Assembly: GCA_963763205.1 (NCBI GenBank)
Contig: CAVXNQ010000022.1
Coordinates: 62,001-126,000, forward strand
Origin: DDH964 sp963763205
GTDB taxonomy: Bacteria; Desulfobacterota; Desulfuromonadia; Desulfuromonadales; DDH964
Direction of reading: 5' to 3'
DNA: 64,000 nt
Of this stretch, positions 38,422-48,217 are shown piece after piece (position 1 is the stretch's first letter; the number at the start of each line of letters is the position of its first letter). A model generated the notes under the pieces. That model was not told the origin of the DNA. It worked only from the letters and a program-made list of their open reading frames with translations, and did no database searches. A program made the position numbers and the translations under genes.

Positions 38422-38614
38422 GCTACAATTTACGCAACTCCCCGGTCTCACTGCCGTTAGCCGGGGGCTTTGGGGGATATAGAGACGTTTTCCTTGGGGT
38501 GCGCTTTGCGGCTCCTTCTCGCGGTCCTCCATATCCCCTGGACGAGGTGACGTAGCGTTCGCAATTGCCTGACTGAAGCCCAGCCCTTTCGGGCTTCCTG
38601 ATCGGAGTTCTCCC
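38422..38614 (+). promoter_or_regulatory. Extended -10 promoter and structured leader of the GGDEF-EAL gene
   Basis: An extended -10 (TGC-TACAAT, ending 38429) predicts a leader of about 180 nt. The leader can form three helices: CCCCGG/CCGGGG (about 38440-38466), GGGGGATAT/ATATCCCC (38472-38538, about 50-nt interior) and GAAGCCC/GGGCTTC just before the gene. It does not match the c-di-GMP GEMM core that I know, so no riboswitch class is assigned. The rest of the gap (38308-38421) shows no feature. Confidence 0.45.
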
Positions 38615-41047
38615 ATGCCGGAACCCATGCCCTCGCTGATCTTCCAATCGACCCGCGAACTGCAGCAGGCGCTGTTCGATATCATGGCCGACGGCGTGCT
38701 GGTCATTGACCGGGAGGGGACCATCCTCGATTGCAATCCGGCCTTCCATCAGCGCCTCGGCTACCGGAAGAGCGAAGTGATCGGGCACAACATCGCCGAG
38801 CTGAATCCGCGGGAATTCGCCGTCGAGGTGCCCGAGCGCATTGCCCTGGTGCTGCGCCAGGGGCAGTCGACCTTCGAATCGGCGCACTGCCGGAAGGACG
38901 GTTCGATCATGCCGGTGGAACTGAGCGTGCGCCGGGTGGAAATCGGCGGCAAAGAGGCCATGTTCAGCGTTGCGCGCCAGATCTCTGAGCGCCAGAACTG
39001 GCAGGCCCGGTTCCGGGAAGGCTTCAAGGTCTGCAAGACGGCCATCAACACGCCCCCGCTCGGGTTCTGGGTCACCGACAGCCAGGGGCGGTTTCTGGAG
39101 GTGAATGACGCCTACCTGAAGCAATCCGGGTACGGCCGCGCCGAACTGCTGGAGTTGGCGATTGCCGATGTCGAGGCCCTGGAAACGCCGGAGGAGACCG
39201 CGGCTCATATCCGCTGCGTGGTCGCGGAGGGGTTCGGACGTTTCCGTACCGAACACCGCCGCAAGGACGGGTCGACCTGGCCGGTAGAGGTGGTCGCCAC
39301 CTACTCGAAGCTCCGGGGGGGACGATTGTTCGTCTACATCGAGGACCTCACCGAGAAGGTCGCCCAGGAAGAGCGTCTCGCGCTGGCGGCCCGGGTGTTC
39401 GAGACCATGGAGCAGGCCGTAGTCATCACCGACGCCGCCAACCGGATCGTCTCCATCAATCCGGCGGCGGCGCGGATCGGGGGCTACACCCTGGAGGAGG
39501 TGCAGGGGAAGGATCCCAAGATCTTCGCCTCCGGACGGCATGACAACGCCTTTTACGCCGCCATGTGGGAATCCCTGAATACCCTGGGACACTGGGAGGG
39601 AGAGATCTGGGACCGGCGCAAGAATGGCGAGGTCTATGCCAAATGGCTGACGATCAACACCATCCGCGATGCCCACGGTACCCTGAAGCAGTATTTTTCA
39701 GTTTTCACCGACATCACCGAGCGCAAAAAGACCGAAGAGCTGATCTGGAAGCAGGCCAACTTCGACGCCCTGACCGGCCTGCCCAACCGCCAACTCATGC
39801 TCGAACGGCTGGAACAGGAGATCAAGAAGGCGCAGCGCTCCGGCCATCCGCTGGCGCTTTTGTTCATCGACCTGGACCGCTTCAAGGAAGTCAACGACAA
39901 CCTGGGCCATGCCAAGGGGGATCTGCTGCTGGTGCAGGCCGGCAGGCGGATCCAGTCCGACGTCCGGGATACCGACACCGTGGCGCGCCTGGGGGGAGAC
40001 GAGTTCACCGTACTGCTCCCCGATTTCAGCACCCAGGCCAGCGTGGAGCGGATTGCCCAGGCGCTCATTCACGACCTGGCCGAGCCGTTCAATCTGGGGG
40101 ACGACGATGTGGCCTATGTCTCGGCCAGTATCGGCATCACCCTCTACCCTGCGGACGCCGGCGATCCGGACGGGCTTCTCAAGCAGGCCGACCAGGCGAT
40201 GTACGTGGCCAAGGCCGAGGGTCGCAACCGCTTCGGCTACTTCACCGCTTCGATGCAGCAGGCGGCGCAAAAGAAACTGGCGCTCAGCAACGATCTGCGC
40301 CTGGCCCTGGCCCAAGGGCAGATGCAGATCCATTACCAGCCGATCGTGGATCTCAACGGCGGCGGAATCGTCAAAGCGGAGGCCTTGCTGCGCTGGGACC
40401 ACCCGCACCTGGGGCTGGTGAGTCCGGAAGTCTTCATTCCCATTGCCGAGGAAACCGGGCTGATCTACGACCTCGGCGAGTGGGTGTTCATTTTCACCAT
40501 CGACCGGATCCGGCGCTGGCAGCAGAGGTGCGGCCGCATTATCCAGGTGAGCGTCAACAAGTCGGCGGTCCAGCTGCAGAAATCGACCACCACGAACTGG
40601 ATGAACAAGCTGGCAGCGCTCGGTCTGCCGAGCAAAAGCATCACGGTCGAGATCACCGAAAGCCTGCTGCTCAGCAAGTCGCAGCAGATAAGGCAGCGCC
40701 TCATCGAATTTCGCCAGGCCGGGATCGAGGTCTCCATTGATGACTTCGGCACCGGCTTCTCGGCGCTTTCCTCCCTGCACAAGTCCGAGATCGACTACCT
40801 GAAGATCGATCGCTCCCTGGTTTCCAGGCTGACCGAGAACGCCGCCGACACCGCGCTGATCGAAGCCATCATCGTCATGGCCCACAAGCTCGGCTTGAAA
40901 GCCATTGCCGAGGGGGTTGAGACCGCACCGCAGCGCGATCTGCTGAAGGGCTTCGGCTGCGACTACGCTCAGGGATACTTCTATTCACGACCGCTGCCGG
41001 CCGATGAATTCGAGCAACTGGTCGCGGCCGGGGAGAGCCTGGCCTAA
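38615..41047 (+). CDS. PAS-PAS-PAS-GGDEF-EAL c-di-GMP signalling protein
   Basis: Encodes 810 residues, no membrane segment. Three PAS domains (about 15-120, 140-250 and 265-375) feed a GGDEF domain (LGGDEF near 460, canonical) and an EAL domain (EALLRWDHP near 588, DDFGTGFSALSSL near 710). Both catalytic signatures look intact, so it may make and degrade c-di-GMP, or one half may be regulatory. The start ATG follows GGAG. Confidence 0.94.
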   Translation: MPEPMPSLIFQSTRELQQALFDIMADGVLVIDREGTILDCNPAFHQRLGYRKSEVIGHNIAELNPREFAVEVPERIALVLRQGQSTFESAHCRKDGSIMPVELSVRRVEIGGKEAMFSVARQISERQNWQARFREGFKVCKTAINTPPLGFWVTDSQGRFLEVNDAYLKQSGYGRAELLELAIADVEALETPEETAAHIRCVVAEGFGRFRTEHRRKDGSTWPVEVVATYSKLRGGRLFVYIEDLTEKVAQEERLALAARVFETMEQAVVITDAANRIVSINPAAARIGGYTLEEVQGKDPKIFASGRHDNAFYAAMWESLNTLGHWEGEIWDRRKNGEVYAKWLTINTIRDAHGTLKQYFSVFTDITERKKTEELIWKQANFDALTGLPNRQLMLERLEQEIKKAQRSGHPLALLFIDLDRFKEVNDNLGHAKGDLLLVQAGRRIQSDVRDTDTVARLGGDEFTVLLPDFSTQASVERIAQALIHDLAEPFNLGDDDVAYVSASIGITLYPADAGDPDGLLKQADQAMYVAKAEGRNRFGYFTASMQQAAQKKLALSNDLRLALAQGQMQIHYQPIVDLNGGGIVKAEALLRWDHPHLGLVSPEVFIPIAEETGLIYDLGEWVFIFTIDRIRRWQQRCGRIIQVSVNKSAVQLQKSTTTNWMNKLAALGLPSKSITVEITESLLLSKSQQIRQRLIEFRQAGIEVSIDDFGTGFSALSSLHKSEIDYLKIDRSLVSRLTENAADTALIEAIIVMAHKLGLKAIAEGVETAPQRDLLKGFGCDYAQGYFYSRPLPADEFEQLVAAGESLA

Positions 41048-41258
41048 CCCATCGGGTTGCAACCTGTGGGTGTTTTTCGCGAATGACCGCCGGTATCGCC
41101 CCGCCGGGCGCTGCCGCCGGCAGCCGCTTCCCCGAAGCGATGATGACGTTGATCGGTCGCTAAAATCGTGCCTCCGGGCGTCGTGGTCCGGGACCGGATA
41201 ATAAGCCCGGCAGCTCCCAGGACAAGCCCCGAGGCGACTCCTGCCTTCTCCCCGACCC

Positions 41259-41286
41259 TTGAAAAAAGTTTAAAATAAGTTAATGT
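41259..41286 (+). promoter_or_regulatory. Sigma-70 promoter of the haem-sensor kinase
   Basis: TTGAAA (41259-41264), 16-bp spacer and TAATGT (41281-41286), 33 bp before the GTG start. The rest of the 270-bp gap (41048-41258) shows no feature. Confidence 0.6.
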
Positions 41287-41319
41287 TTTACCGCTGTTCC
41301 GGCGTGCGGGGAGGAATTG

Positions 41320-42888
41320 GTGCACTTCCGTCTGATCGAAAAATACACCCTGGCGATTGGCGCCGTGGTGCTGGCGGCCATGGGGCTGTTCGCCCTTCTC
41401 AATGGCCGCACTCTGCGTGCGCACCTGATGGAAGAGGCGGTGCGGGACGGGGAATTTCTCAGTGAAACCCTGATCCAGGCGACCCATTACCAGATGCTGG
41501 AGGACGATCGCAAACGCGTCTACCAGATGATCAGCGAGGTCGGTTCCCAAGAGGGTGTCGAGCATATCCGCCTGATCAACAAGGATGGCCTCATCGCCTA
41601 TTCCACCAACCCGAAAGAGATCGGCACCGTGGTCGACAAGCGTGCCGCCGGCTGCAACGTCTGCCATGCCGCCAACACCCCGCTGGTCGAAGCCTCTTCG
41701 ATGAACCGCAGCCGTCTCTTCCGGGACCCCAAGGGGAGCGAGGTGCTGGGCCTGGCCAAGGGGATCTACAACGAGCCGGGCTGCATCAACGCCCAATGCC
41801 ACATGCACGCGGCCGGCAACAAGCTGCTGGGGGTTCTCGACGTAAACGTCTCGCTGGACCGGGTGAAGAGGAACATGGCGGAGTACCGGAACAGCGTGGC
41901 CCTGCTGACCTTCGGCCTGCTGTTGCTGGTGGCCCTGGTCCTGACCTTTTTGACCCAGACTCTGATCCATGCCCCGCTGCGCCGCCTGCTGCGGCATACC
42001 GAGCGGGTGGTGGAAGGGGATCTCGAGGGGCGCATCGAGGTTCTGGGCAGCGACGAACTCAACCAGCTCGGGCGCTCCTTCAACCGCATGACCTCACACC
42101 TGCAGAAGACCCAGGGTGAGCTCCGGGAGCTGATGCAGGGTCTGGAAGCCAAGGTCGAGGAGCGGACCCGGGAGATCGAGGAGATCCAGTCACGGCTCAG
42201 CCACTCGGAGAGGCTGGCGGCCCTCGGCCAGCTGGTCGCCGGCATCGCCCACGAGATCAACAATCCCCTCACCGGTATCGACATGTTCGCCTCCCTGGCC
42301 AGCGAACAGCCGGCCCTGACGCCGGAGCTGCGTGCCGACCTCCAGACCATCCTGGCCGAAACGCGGCGCTGCGGGGATATCGTCCGGCGGCTCCTGGAAT
42401 TTTCCCGGGAGAGCCCGCCGCACAAAGCATTGAGCCAGGTGAACCGGCTTCTCGACCAGACCCTGGCCCTGCTCGAGCACCAGAGCCTCTTTCAGGATGT
42501 GCGCATTCTGCGCCGCTACCGGGAAGACCTGCCGGAGATCCTGGTCGATCCCGACCAGATCGAACAGGTTCTGATGAACGTCGTGCTCAACGCGGGGCAG
42601 GCGATGGCCGGCCAGGGGGAACTCGAACTCGCCACTGACCGGCGGGGCCGCTGGCTGCAGATCAGTATCCGCGATACCGGCTGCGGCATCCCGGCTGAGA
42701 ACCTGAAGAAGATTTTCGACCCGTTTTTTACCACCAAGGACCATTCCGGCACCGGCCTTGGGCTGTCGGTCTCCTACGGTATCGTCCAGAACCACGGCGG
42801 CAAGATCGACGTGACGAGCCAGGTCGGCTCGGGGTCCCGCTTCATCATTCGGCTGCCGATCGAGACCGCGGCGGCGGAGGACGGTTGA
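41320..42888 (+). CDS. Haem-binding sensor histidine kinase
   Basis: Encodes 522 residues: N-terminal helix (10-28), periplasmic sensor domain (29-185) with two putative c-type haem sites, CNVCH (near 112) and the unusual CINAQCH (CX4CH, near 155), second membrane helix (about 190-211), HAMP (to about 265), coiled-coil, HisKA (His near 310 in AGIAHEINNPLTG) and HATPase (GTGLGLSVS). Such haem domains sense redox state or a gas in the periplasm. A paralogous sensor at 50628 shares both motifs. Probably phosphorylates the NtrC-type regulator at 44627-46032. GTG at 41320 follows GGGGAGG; TTG at 41317 is an alternative. Confidence 0.9.
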   Translation: MHFRLIEKYTLAIGAVVLAAMGLFALLNGRTLRAHLMEEAVRDGEFLSETLIQATHYQMLEDDRKRVYQMISEVGSQEGVEHIRLINKDGLIAYSTNPKEIGTVVDKRAAGCNVCHAANTPLVEASSMNRSRLFRDPKGSEVLGLAKGIYNEPGCINAQCHMHAAGNKLLGVLDVNVSLDRVKRNMAEYRNSVALLTFGLLLLVALVLTFLTQTLIHAPLRRLLRHTERVVEGDLEGRIEVLGSDELNQLGRSFNRMTSHLQKTQGELRELMQGLEAKVEERTREIEEIQSRLSHSERLAALGQLVAGIAHEINNPLTGIDMFASLASEQPALTPELRADLQTILAETRRCGDIVRRLLEFSRESPPHKALSQVNRLLDQTLALLEHQSLFQDVRILRRYREDLPEILVDPDQIEQVLMNVVLNAGQAMAGQGELELATDRRGRWLQISIRDTGCGIPAENLKKIFDPFFTTKDHSGTGLGLSVSYGIVQNHGGKIDVTSQVGSGSRFIIRLPIETAAAEDG

Positions 42889-42907
42889 GGACCGATTGTG
42901 CAAGGAC

Positions 42908-42953
42908 ACGAACGCAAAAAGCCGGGGGCGGGCCCCCGGCTTTTTGCGTTCGT
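42908..42953. terminator. Strong bidirectional intrinsic terminator
   Basis: Arms of about 22 bp, with core AAAAAGCCGGGGGC / GCCCCCGGCTTTTT, lie between the convergent kinase and M23 peptidase genes. The A and T runs make it functional in both directions. Confidence 0.92.
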
Positions 42954-42987
42954 TGCAGAATGGCTCCGGAGGGATCCCGGGCCCGCG

Positions 42988-44301
42988 TCAGTGTTCGGCC
43001 TGCTGCAGCTTGGGTTGGATGTTGTCCTTGAGCCAGTGATCGTCGAACCACTCGATGGGATTGACCTGGATGCCCGAGGCCAGCACGTCGAAATGGAGAT
43101 GATCCCCGCCGGCCAGGCCGGTGGAGCCGGTGCGGCCGATTTCCTGTCCCCTGCTGACACTGTCGCCGACCTTGACCTCGATCCGGCTGAGGTGGCCGTA
43201 GAGGGTCTGCATGCCCAGGCCGTGGTCGATGATGATGCAATTGCCGTAGATACCGAGCCGGTCGGCGTGGACGACCTTGCCGGTTGCGGCTGCCAGCACC
43301 GGAGCCTGGGCGACCGAGGCGAAATCGATCCCGAGATGGGTCTCGTGGTCGATCACCCTGCCCTGGTAGTAGTAGGTGCGCGGCTGGGCAAAGGACCCGG
43401 GGGCCGCGGCCTTGGGCTGGCGCAGCAGGGCGCCCTGCCAGAGGCGGGTGGCGGCGCTGCGGGCTCCGATCTGGCGCAGAGTGGCGAGGTTCTGCCGGCG
43501 CAGGTCGCGGTTGACCTTGAGGTACAGGTCCAGGGGGGCAGTGGTGCCGGGAAAATCGCTTTGGAAGGTCGGCACGATCTTGTTCTCGAGGAAACTGTCG
43601 GTGACCTTGATCCGGTCGCTGGGGAAGTTCCGGGGGTTGGTGTGGTAGTAGATGCCGGTCATCCGCTGGTTGCCAGCCAGGTCCGTGGCGATCACCTTGG
43701 GGACGAAGTCCGCGGCCTTCATATCCCAGGGGAAGGCGAAAAGGCAGAGGTATTTCCCGGACGGCTGGCGGTAGCCGGGGAAGAACAGATCGCCGACCTG
43801 CACGCCGGAAGATTCGACTTCTTCGGAGACGGTGTAGGCCACCATGCCGGCACCGCCCTGGTTGAGATTGTGGTGGGGGGTGAGGATTTCGACCTCGGGC
43901 GGCTTGCTGTCGATGTCGAAGGCGAGGGTTCGCTCGGCGGCATTCCCCCGGCCGAAGTGAAAATGCCCCCAGTCGACGGCCCTGATCGTCAACCGGGCCG
44001 GTCCCTCGGCGGGGTGGGCCGAGGACAGGTCCAGGGTCTCCTCAACATGGGTGCTTCCTGCGGGATAGCTGCGGGTCAGCACCTCGACGCTCTTGTCACC
44101 CTGCAGCAGGGTCACCTGCAGCGTCCGCAGTCCCAGGCCTTTATCCGTGAGCGTCAATTTCAGTGGTCGCTGCGGGGAGAGGGGGCCCGCTGCGGGCGCC
44201 ACCTCGACTGTCGGCGGGGTGAGGTCCCGCAGCAGGAAAATACCGAAGCCGAACAGGCCGCCAAGGATGACCAACAGGATTAAACGCTTGAGAAACTTCA
44301 C
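42988..44301 (-). CDS. M23 family metallopeptidase (peptidoglycan endopeptidase)
   Basis: Encodes 437 residues with an N-terminal membrane anchor (LILLVILGGLFGFGIFLL), a long beta-rich region and a C-terminal M23 LytM domain with the zinc motifs HLGIDF (HxxxD) and HLHFD (HxH). It probably cleaves peptide crosslinks of peptidoglycan in the periplasm. The GTG at 44301 is chosen as start because GGAGGTT precedes it; a longer frame lacks a ribosome site. Confidence 0.9.
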   Translation of the reverse strand: MKFLKRLILLVILGGLFGFGIFLLRDLTPPTVEVAPAAGPLSPQRPLKLTLTDKGLGLRTLQVTLLQGDKSVEVLTRSYPAGSTHVEETLDLSSAHPAEGPARLTIRAVDWGHFHFGRGNAAERTLAFDIDSKPPEVEILTPHHNLNQGGAGMVAYTVSEEVESSGVQVGDLFFPGYRQPSGKYLCLFAFPWDMKAADFVPKVIATDLAGNQRMTGIYYHTNPRNFPSDRIKVTDSFLENKIVPTFQSDFPGTTAPLDLYLKVNRDLRRQNLATLRQIGARSAATRLWQGALLRQPKAAAPGSFAQPRTYYYQGRVIDHETHLGIDFASVAQAPVLAAATGKVVHADRLGIYGNCIIIDHGLGMQTLYGHLSRIEVKVGDSVSRGQEIGRTGSTGLAGGDHLHFDVLASGIQVNPIEWFDDHWLKDNIQPKLQQAEH

Positions 44302-44626
44302 GGGCAACCTCCGAAAAAGAAAAATCGGAGACCGGTTTCCGGGCCTCCGCTCGGTCAACAATTATTTCCGGCGAACCATACCACAAGGATCCCCGGAGCG
44401 GCAAGCGGCAGACGCACAGATCTGCACCGGTCGTTCCCGCATCCTTTGCCGGCCCATTGAAATCGTCGGGTGAGGGGGGAGGGGTGAGGGCAAAACGCCG
44501 CAAGATCCTGTTTTTCCTTGAAAGGAAGGTCTGGTTCCCGAACTTTCACTGCGTGCCGGTCGGTAACGGTAGCGGCAATGAGATCGGCCCACGCGGTGTC
44601 CGGGGTGGTCTTTCGGATAACTGCGG
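44302..44626. other. Intergenic region between M23 gene and NtrC-type regulator gene
   Basis: 325 bp between two minus-strand genes. No gene is visible, and I could not identify a convincing promoter or terminator in it. Confidence 0.4.
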
Positions 44627-46032
<1,406 letters not shown>

Positions 46033-46130
46033 GGCTTCGCTCCCTGAAATTAAAAATCACTTATAGTTTTCAGCAAAGCGGCCTGCGAGTCAAGGTGCAG
46101 CGCCTAAAGTTTTTTCTGAAATAGTCAAAC

Positions 46131-46147
46131 GTATGAAATTTCCATAC
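46131..46147 (+). promoter_or_regulatory. Palindromic candidate enhancer site
   Basis: GTATGAAATTTCCATAC has 5-bp perfect arms (GTATG/CATAC) around an AT centre, about 220 bp upstream of the sigma-54 promoter at 46349 and 99 bp from the regulator start. It is a candidate binding site for the divergent NtrC-type protein. A further inverted pair, GGACCGGGG/CCCCGGTCC, lies at about 46198-46260, followed by an AT-rich stretch (46300-46345). Confidence 0.5.
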
Positions 46148-46348
46148 ATCGGTACCTCTGCGTAAAAATCCCCACCTATTCCATGGCTTGCGGTTCTGGA
46201 CCGGGGTTTGACCGGTTACTGGAGGTTCCGCACTGCATGCTGGGAGTATACACCCCGGTCCCTCCCCAGCCCTTCCTTCCGTCAATCCCTCAACTGAAAA
46301 CGTAACAAAATTAAATAGTTATACTTATTAATAAAAATTTACTAATTT

Positions 46349-46364
46349 CGGCATGGCTGGTGCA
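46349..46364 (+). promoter_or_regulatory. Sigma-54 promoter of the redox operon
   Basis: CGGCATGGCTGGTGCA has the -24 GG and -12 GC dinucleotides exactly 10 nt apart and GGCA in the -24 box; the -12 box is GTGCA rather than TTGCA. It lies 48 bp before the first gene, with a very AT-rich upstream stretch that could bind IHF. Confidence 0.65.
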
Positions 46365-46411
46365 GATTCTCAGGGCAACGGCTCACAACCCTTTCTGGAA
46401 AGGAGATTGCC

Positions 46412-46654
46412 ATGAAAAAGCTCGTCATGCAGGGACTGTTGTTGTTCGGCATCGCCGGCACGGCCCTGGCGTCGGAGGCGGCCGAATCCGGAGGCGGCGG
46501 AATGTTGGTCGCGCTCTTTTTCGGGTTTGTCGGCGTCGTTGTCCTTTTTCAGCTCGTCCCCAGCCTGGTGGTCTTCTTCTCACTGATCAAGGAGATCTTT
46601 GCGCCCCGGCAGCCCAAGGCGACCCAGGTGGTGAAGCAGGACGAAGCCAAATAA
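46412..46654 (+). CDS. Small membrane protein, first gene of the redox operon
   Basis: Encodes 80 residues: signal peptide (about 1-20, ALA cleavage), a Gly-rich linker and one membrane helix (FFGFVGVVVLFQLVPSLVVF), then a basic tail. It is paralogous to the protein at 47129-47371: both share the pattern helix-QL[VF]PSL followed by a short charged tail. The start follows AAAGGAGA. Probably a small accessory subunit of the oxidoreductase complex; no assigned function. Confidence 0.75.
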   Translation: MKKLVMQGLLLFGIAGTALASEAAESGGGGMLVALFFGFVGVVVLFQLVPSLVVFFSLIKEIFAPRQPKATQVVKQDEAK

Positions 46655-46682
46655 TCCGGTAACGGCAGCCAGGGAGGCGCAC

Positions 46683-47084
46683 GTGACGCGCGGACTACTC
46701 ATTGCCGAACAAGACCTGGAATCCAGGAAACGGATGGCGAATCTCTTCATCGAGGCTGGCTACCACGTGACGGTGACCGATTCGGCGGCCAGTGCCCTGT
46801 ATGACGTGCTCAAGAACACGGCCCAGGTGGTGATCCTGAGCAGCGAGTTCGACGAGGTCCGGGCCGCGGACCTGATCCCGCTACTCAAGCGCTGCAACCG
46901 CAACCTGAACGTCATCCTGGTGACGGGGGAACTGCCGCTGCCGCTGGTTCGTCGGCTGCGCCGTGAAGGCATCTTCTACCATGCTCTCAAGCCGCTGCAG
47001 CCCGAAGACAGCGAAGAGATTCGCCAGGCGGTCAGCTGTGCCTTCGCCAGTCTGATCGAGCACAATTCGAGCGGACCCGCCTGA
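46683..47084 (+). CDS. Degenerate receiver-domain protein (Rrf1-like)
   Basis: Encodes 133 residues with a CheY-like layout, but the acidic pair is Glu-Gln-Asp (AEQDLESRK), the acceptor position reads VVILSSEFDE with Ser where Asp is expected, and the conserved Lys remains (HALKPLQP). It is therefore probably a phosphorylation-independent or inactive receiver. The Hmc operon of Desulfovibrio also contains a receiver protein, Rrf1. Start GTG 46683 follows GGAGG. Confidence 0.75.
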   Translation: MTRGLLIAEQDLESRKRMANLFIEAGYHVTVTDSAASALYDVLKNTAQVVILSSEFDEVRAADLIPLLKRCNRNLNVILVTGELPLPLVRRLRREGIFYHALKPLQPEDSEEIRQAVSCAFASLIEHNSSGPA

Positions 47085-47128
47085 CCGGCGGGCCGAAGGA
47101 CGATCATTCAACCCCAATGGAGGCGATC

Positions 47129-47371
47129 ATGAAAGAGACAAGGAAATGGCTACCGGCACTGGCGGTCCTGTTGACCGCACTCCCGGCTTATGCGGTCGAT
47201 ACCACCCAGACCTACCGGAGCGGCATCCTGGTGGTGGCATTTTTGGGGTTTTGCGCCCTGATCCTCATGATCCAGCTCTTCCCTTCCCTGATGCTTCTGT
47301 TCGGCTGGATCAGGGGGCTGTTCCGCCGAGCCGGCGAAGCGGAGGAGAAAAAATCCGTCAAGAGTCATTGA
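47129..47371 (+). CDS. Small membrane protein, paralogue of the first operon gene
   Basis: Encodes 80 residues: signal peptide (cleavage near AYA) and a helix (GILVVAFLGFCALILMIQLF, PSLMLLFGW) with a basic/acidic tail. The QLFPSL segment matches the protein at 46412. GGAGG lies 5 nt before the ATG at 47129; an ATG at 47117 overlaps that ribosome site. Confidence 0.72.
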   Translation: MKETRKWLPALAVLLTALPAYAVDTTQTYRSGILVVAFLGFCALILMIQLFPSLMLLFGWIRGLFRRAGEAEEKKSVKSH

Positions 47372-47417
47372 CCGGCCGATCCGGCCGCAACACCTGTCAG
47401 ACCAGAGGAGATGAGCC

Positions 47418-47603
47418 ATGATCGAGCTGCTGCAGAACTTTTTCCAGTCCATCGGGGAGGTGAAGTCGGTCTTTACCCTGGTCGACTACTACCAGTACAT
47501 CAAGGGGGTGGAATACCTGATCTGCGTTGCCTTCTTCATCGCTTTTCCGATGTTTTACCGCTACATCCATCATCGTGACGCTTCCGATCGGGACGACCAA
47601 TGA
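47418..47603 (+). CDS. Small single-helix membrane protein (HmcD-like position)
   Basis: Encodes 61 residues with one helix (YLICVAFFIAFPMFYRYI) preceded by an amphipathic start and ending in a charged tail. By size and position it resembles small subunits such as HmcD of the Hmc complex; this is inference from context. The stop overlaps an upstream ATG of the cytochrome gene. Confidence 0.7.
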   Translation: MIELLQNFFQSIGEVKSVFTLVDYYQYIKGVEYLICVAFFIAFPMFYRYIHHRDASDRDDQ

Positions 47604-47635
47604 GCGGGATGCGGACCACCAAGGAGGAAATCGAA

Positions 47636-48163
47636 ATGCTCGCTATCAGGAACCGCCTGCTGGTTGCCGCCGTCGCCCTGGCCCTGGCCTGGCTGCCCTG
47701 CGGCCCGGCCAGGGCCGGAGCAGGACCCGACCTGGTCATCCTCGACTCGATGGCCTCGCTTTACCAGGGGGTGAGCTTCGACCATGCCGCCCATGAAGCG
47801 CTGGCCGAAGGCTGCGCCACCTGCCATCACCACACCACCGGCAGCGCGCCGCTGTCCGCGGCCTGCCAGGGGTGCCATGCCGCCGGCCAGCAAGCCTCGA
47901 CCGTCGCCTGCCAGGGGTGCCATCAGGCCGAGCCGTTTTCGGCCGAGGCGCTGCGCACCAAGGACCAGAACATCCACCTCTATCACACCGACAAGGTCGG
48001 CCTCAAGGCGGCCTACCATCTGGCTTGCATGGGTTGCCACCAGCAGCTGGGCGGGCCGGTCGGCTGCCAGGACTGCCACGCGCGGACCGATGCCGGGGAC
48101 GCTTTTTACCATGCGGGGGCCTATGCGCCGCCGCCGGCTCCGGCCGGTGGCAGCGGCGAATGA
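47636..48163 (+). CDS. Periplasmic multihaem c-type cytochrome (five CxxCH)
   Basis: Encodes 175 residues with a signal peptide (1-25) and five CxxCH motifs: CATCH, CQGCH, CQGCH, CMGCH and CQDCH. Spacing resembles cytochrome c7/c3-type folds. As electron acceptor of the following Fe-S and NrfD-like subunits it should carry electrons from menaquinol into the periplasm. ATG at 47636 is chosen because AAGGAGG lies 7 nt upstream. Confidence 0.92.
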   Translation: MLAIRNRLLVAAVALALAWLPCGPARAGAGPDLVILDSMASLYQGVSFDHAAHEALAEGCATCHHHTTGSAPLSAACQGCHAAGQQASTVACQGCHQAEPFSAEALRTKDQNIHLYHTDKVGLKAAYHLACMGCHQQLGGPVGCQDCHARTDAGDAFYHAGAYAPPPAPAGGSGE

Positions 48164-48217
48164 ATCTTTGCAGCGCGGGCCGCTTGCTGCCCATTTCGGA
48201 TGGAAGGAGAAGAGACC

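Noticed and set aside
38440..38610. c-di-GMP (GEMM) riboswitch
   Set aside because: The conserved GGCAAACC and GGACGCAAAGCC segments are missing; only generic stem-loops remain. A weak resemblance on the opposite strand has no downstream gene.
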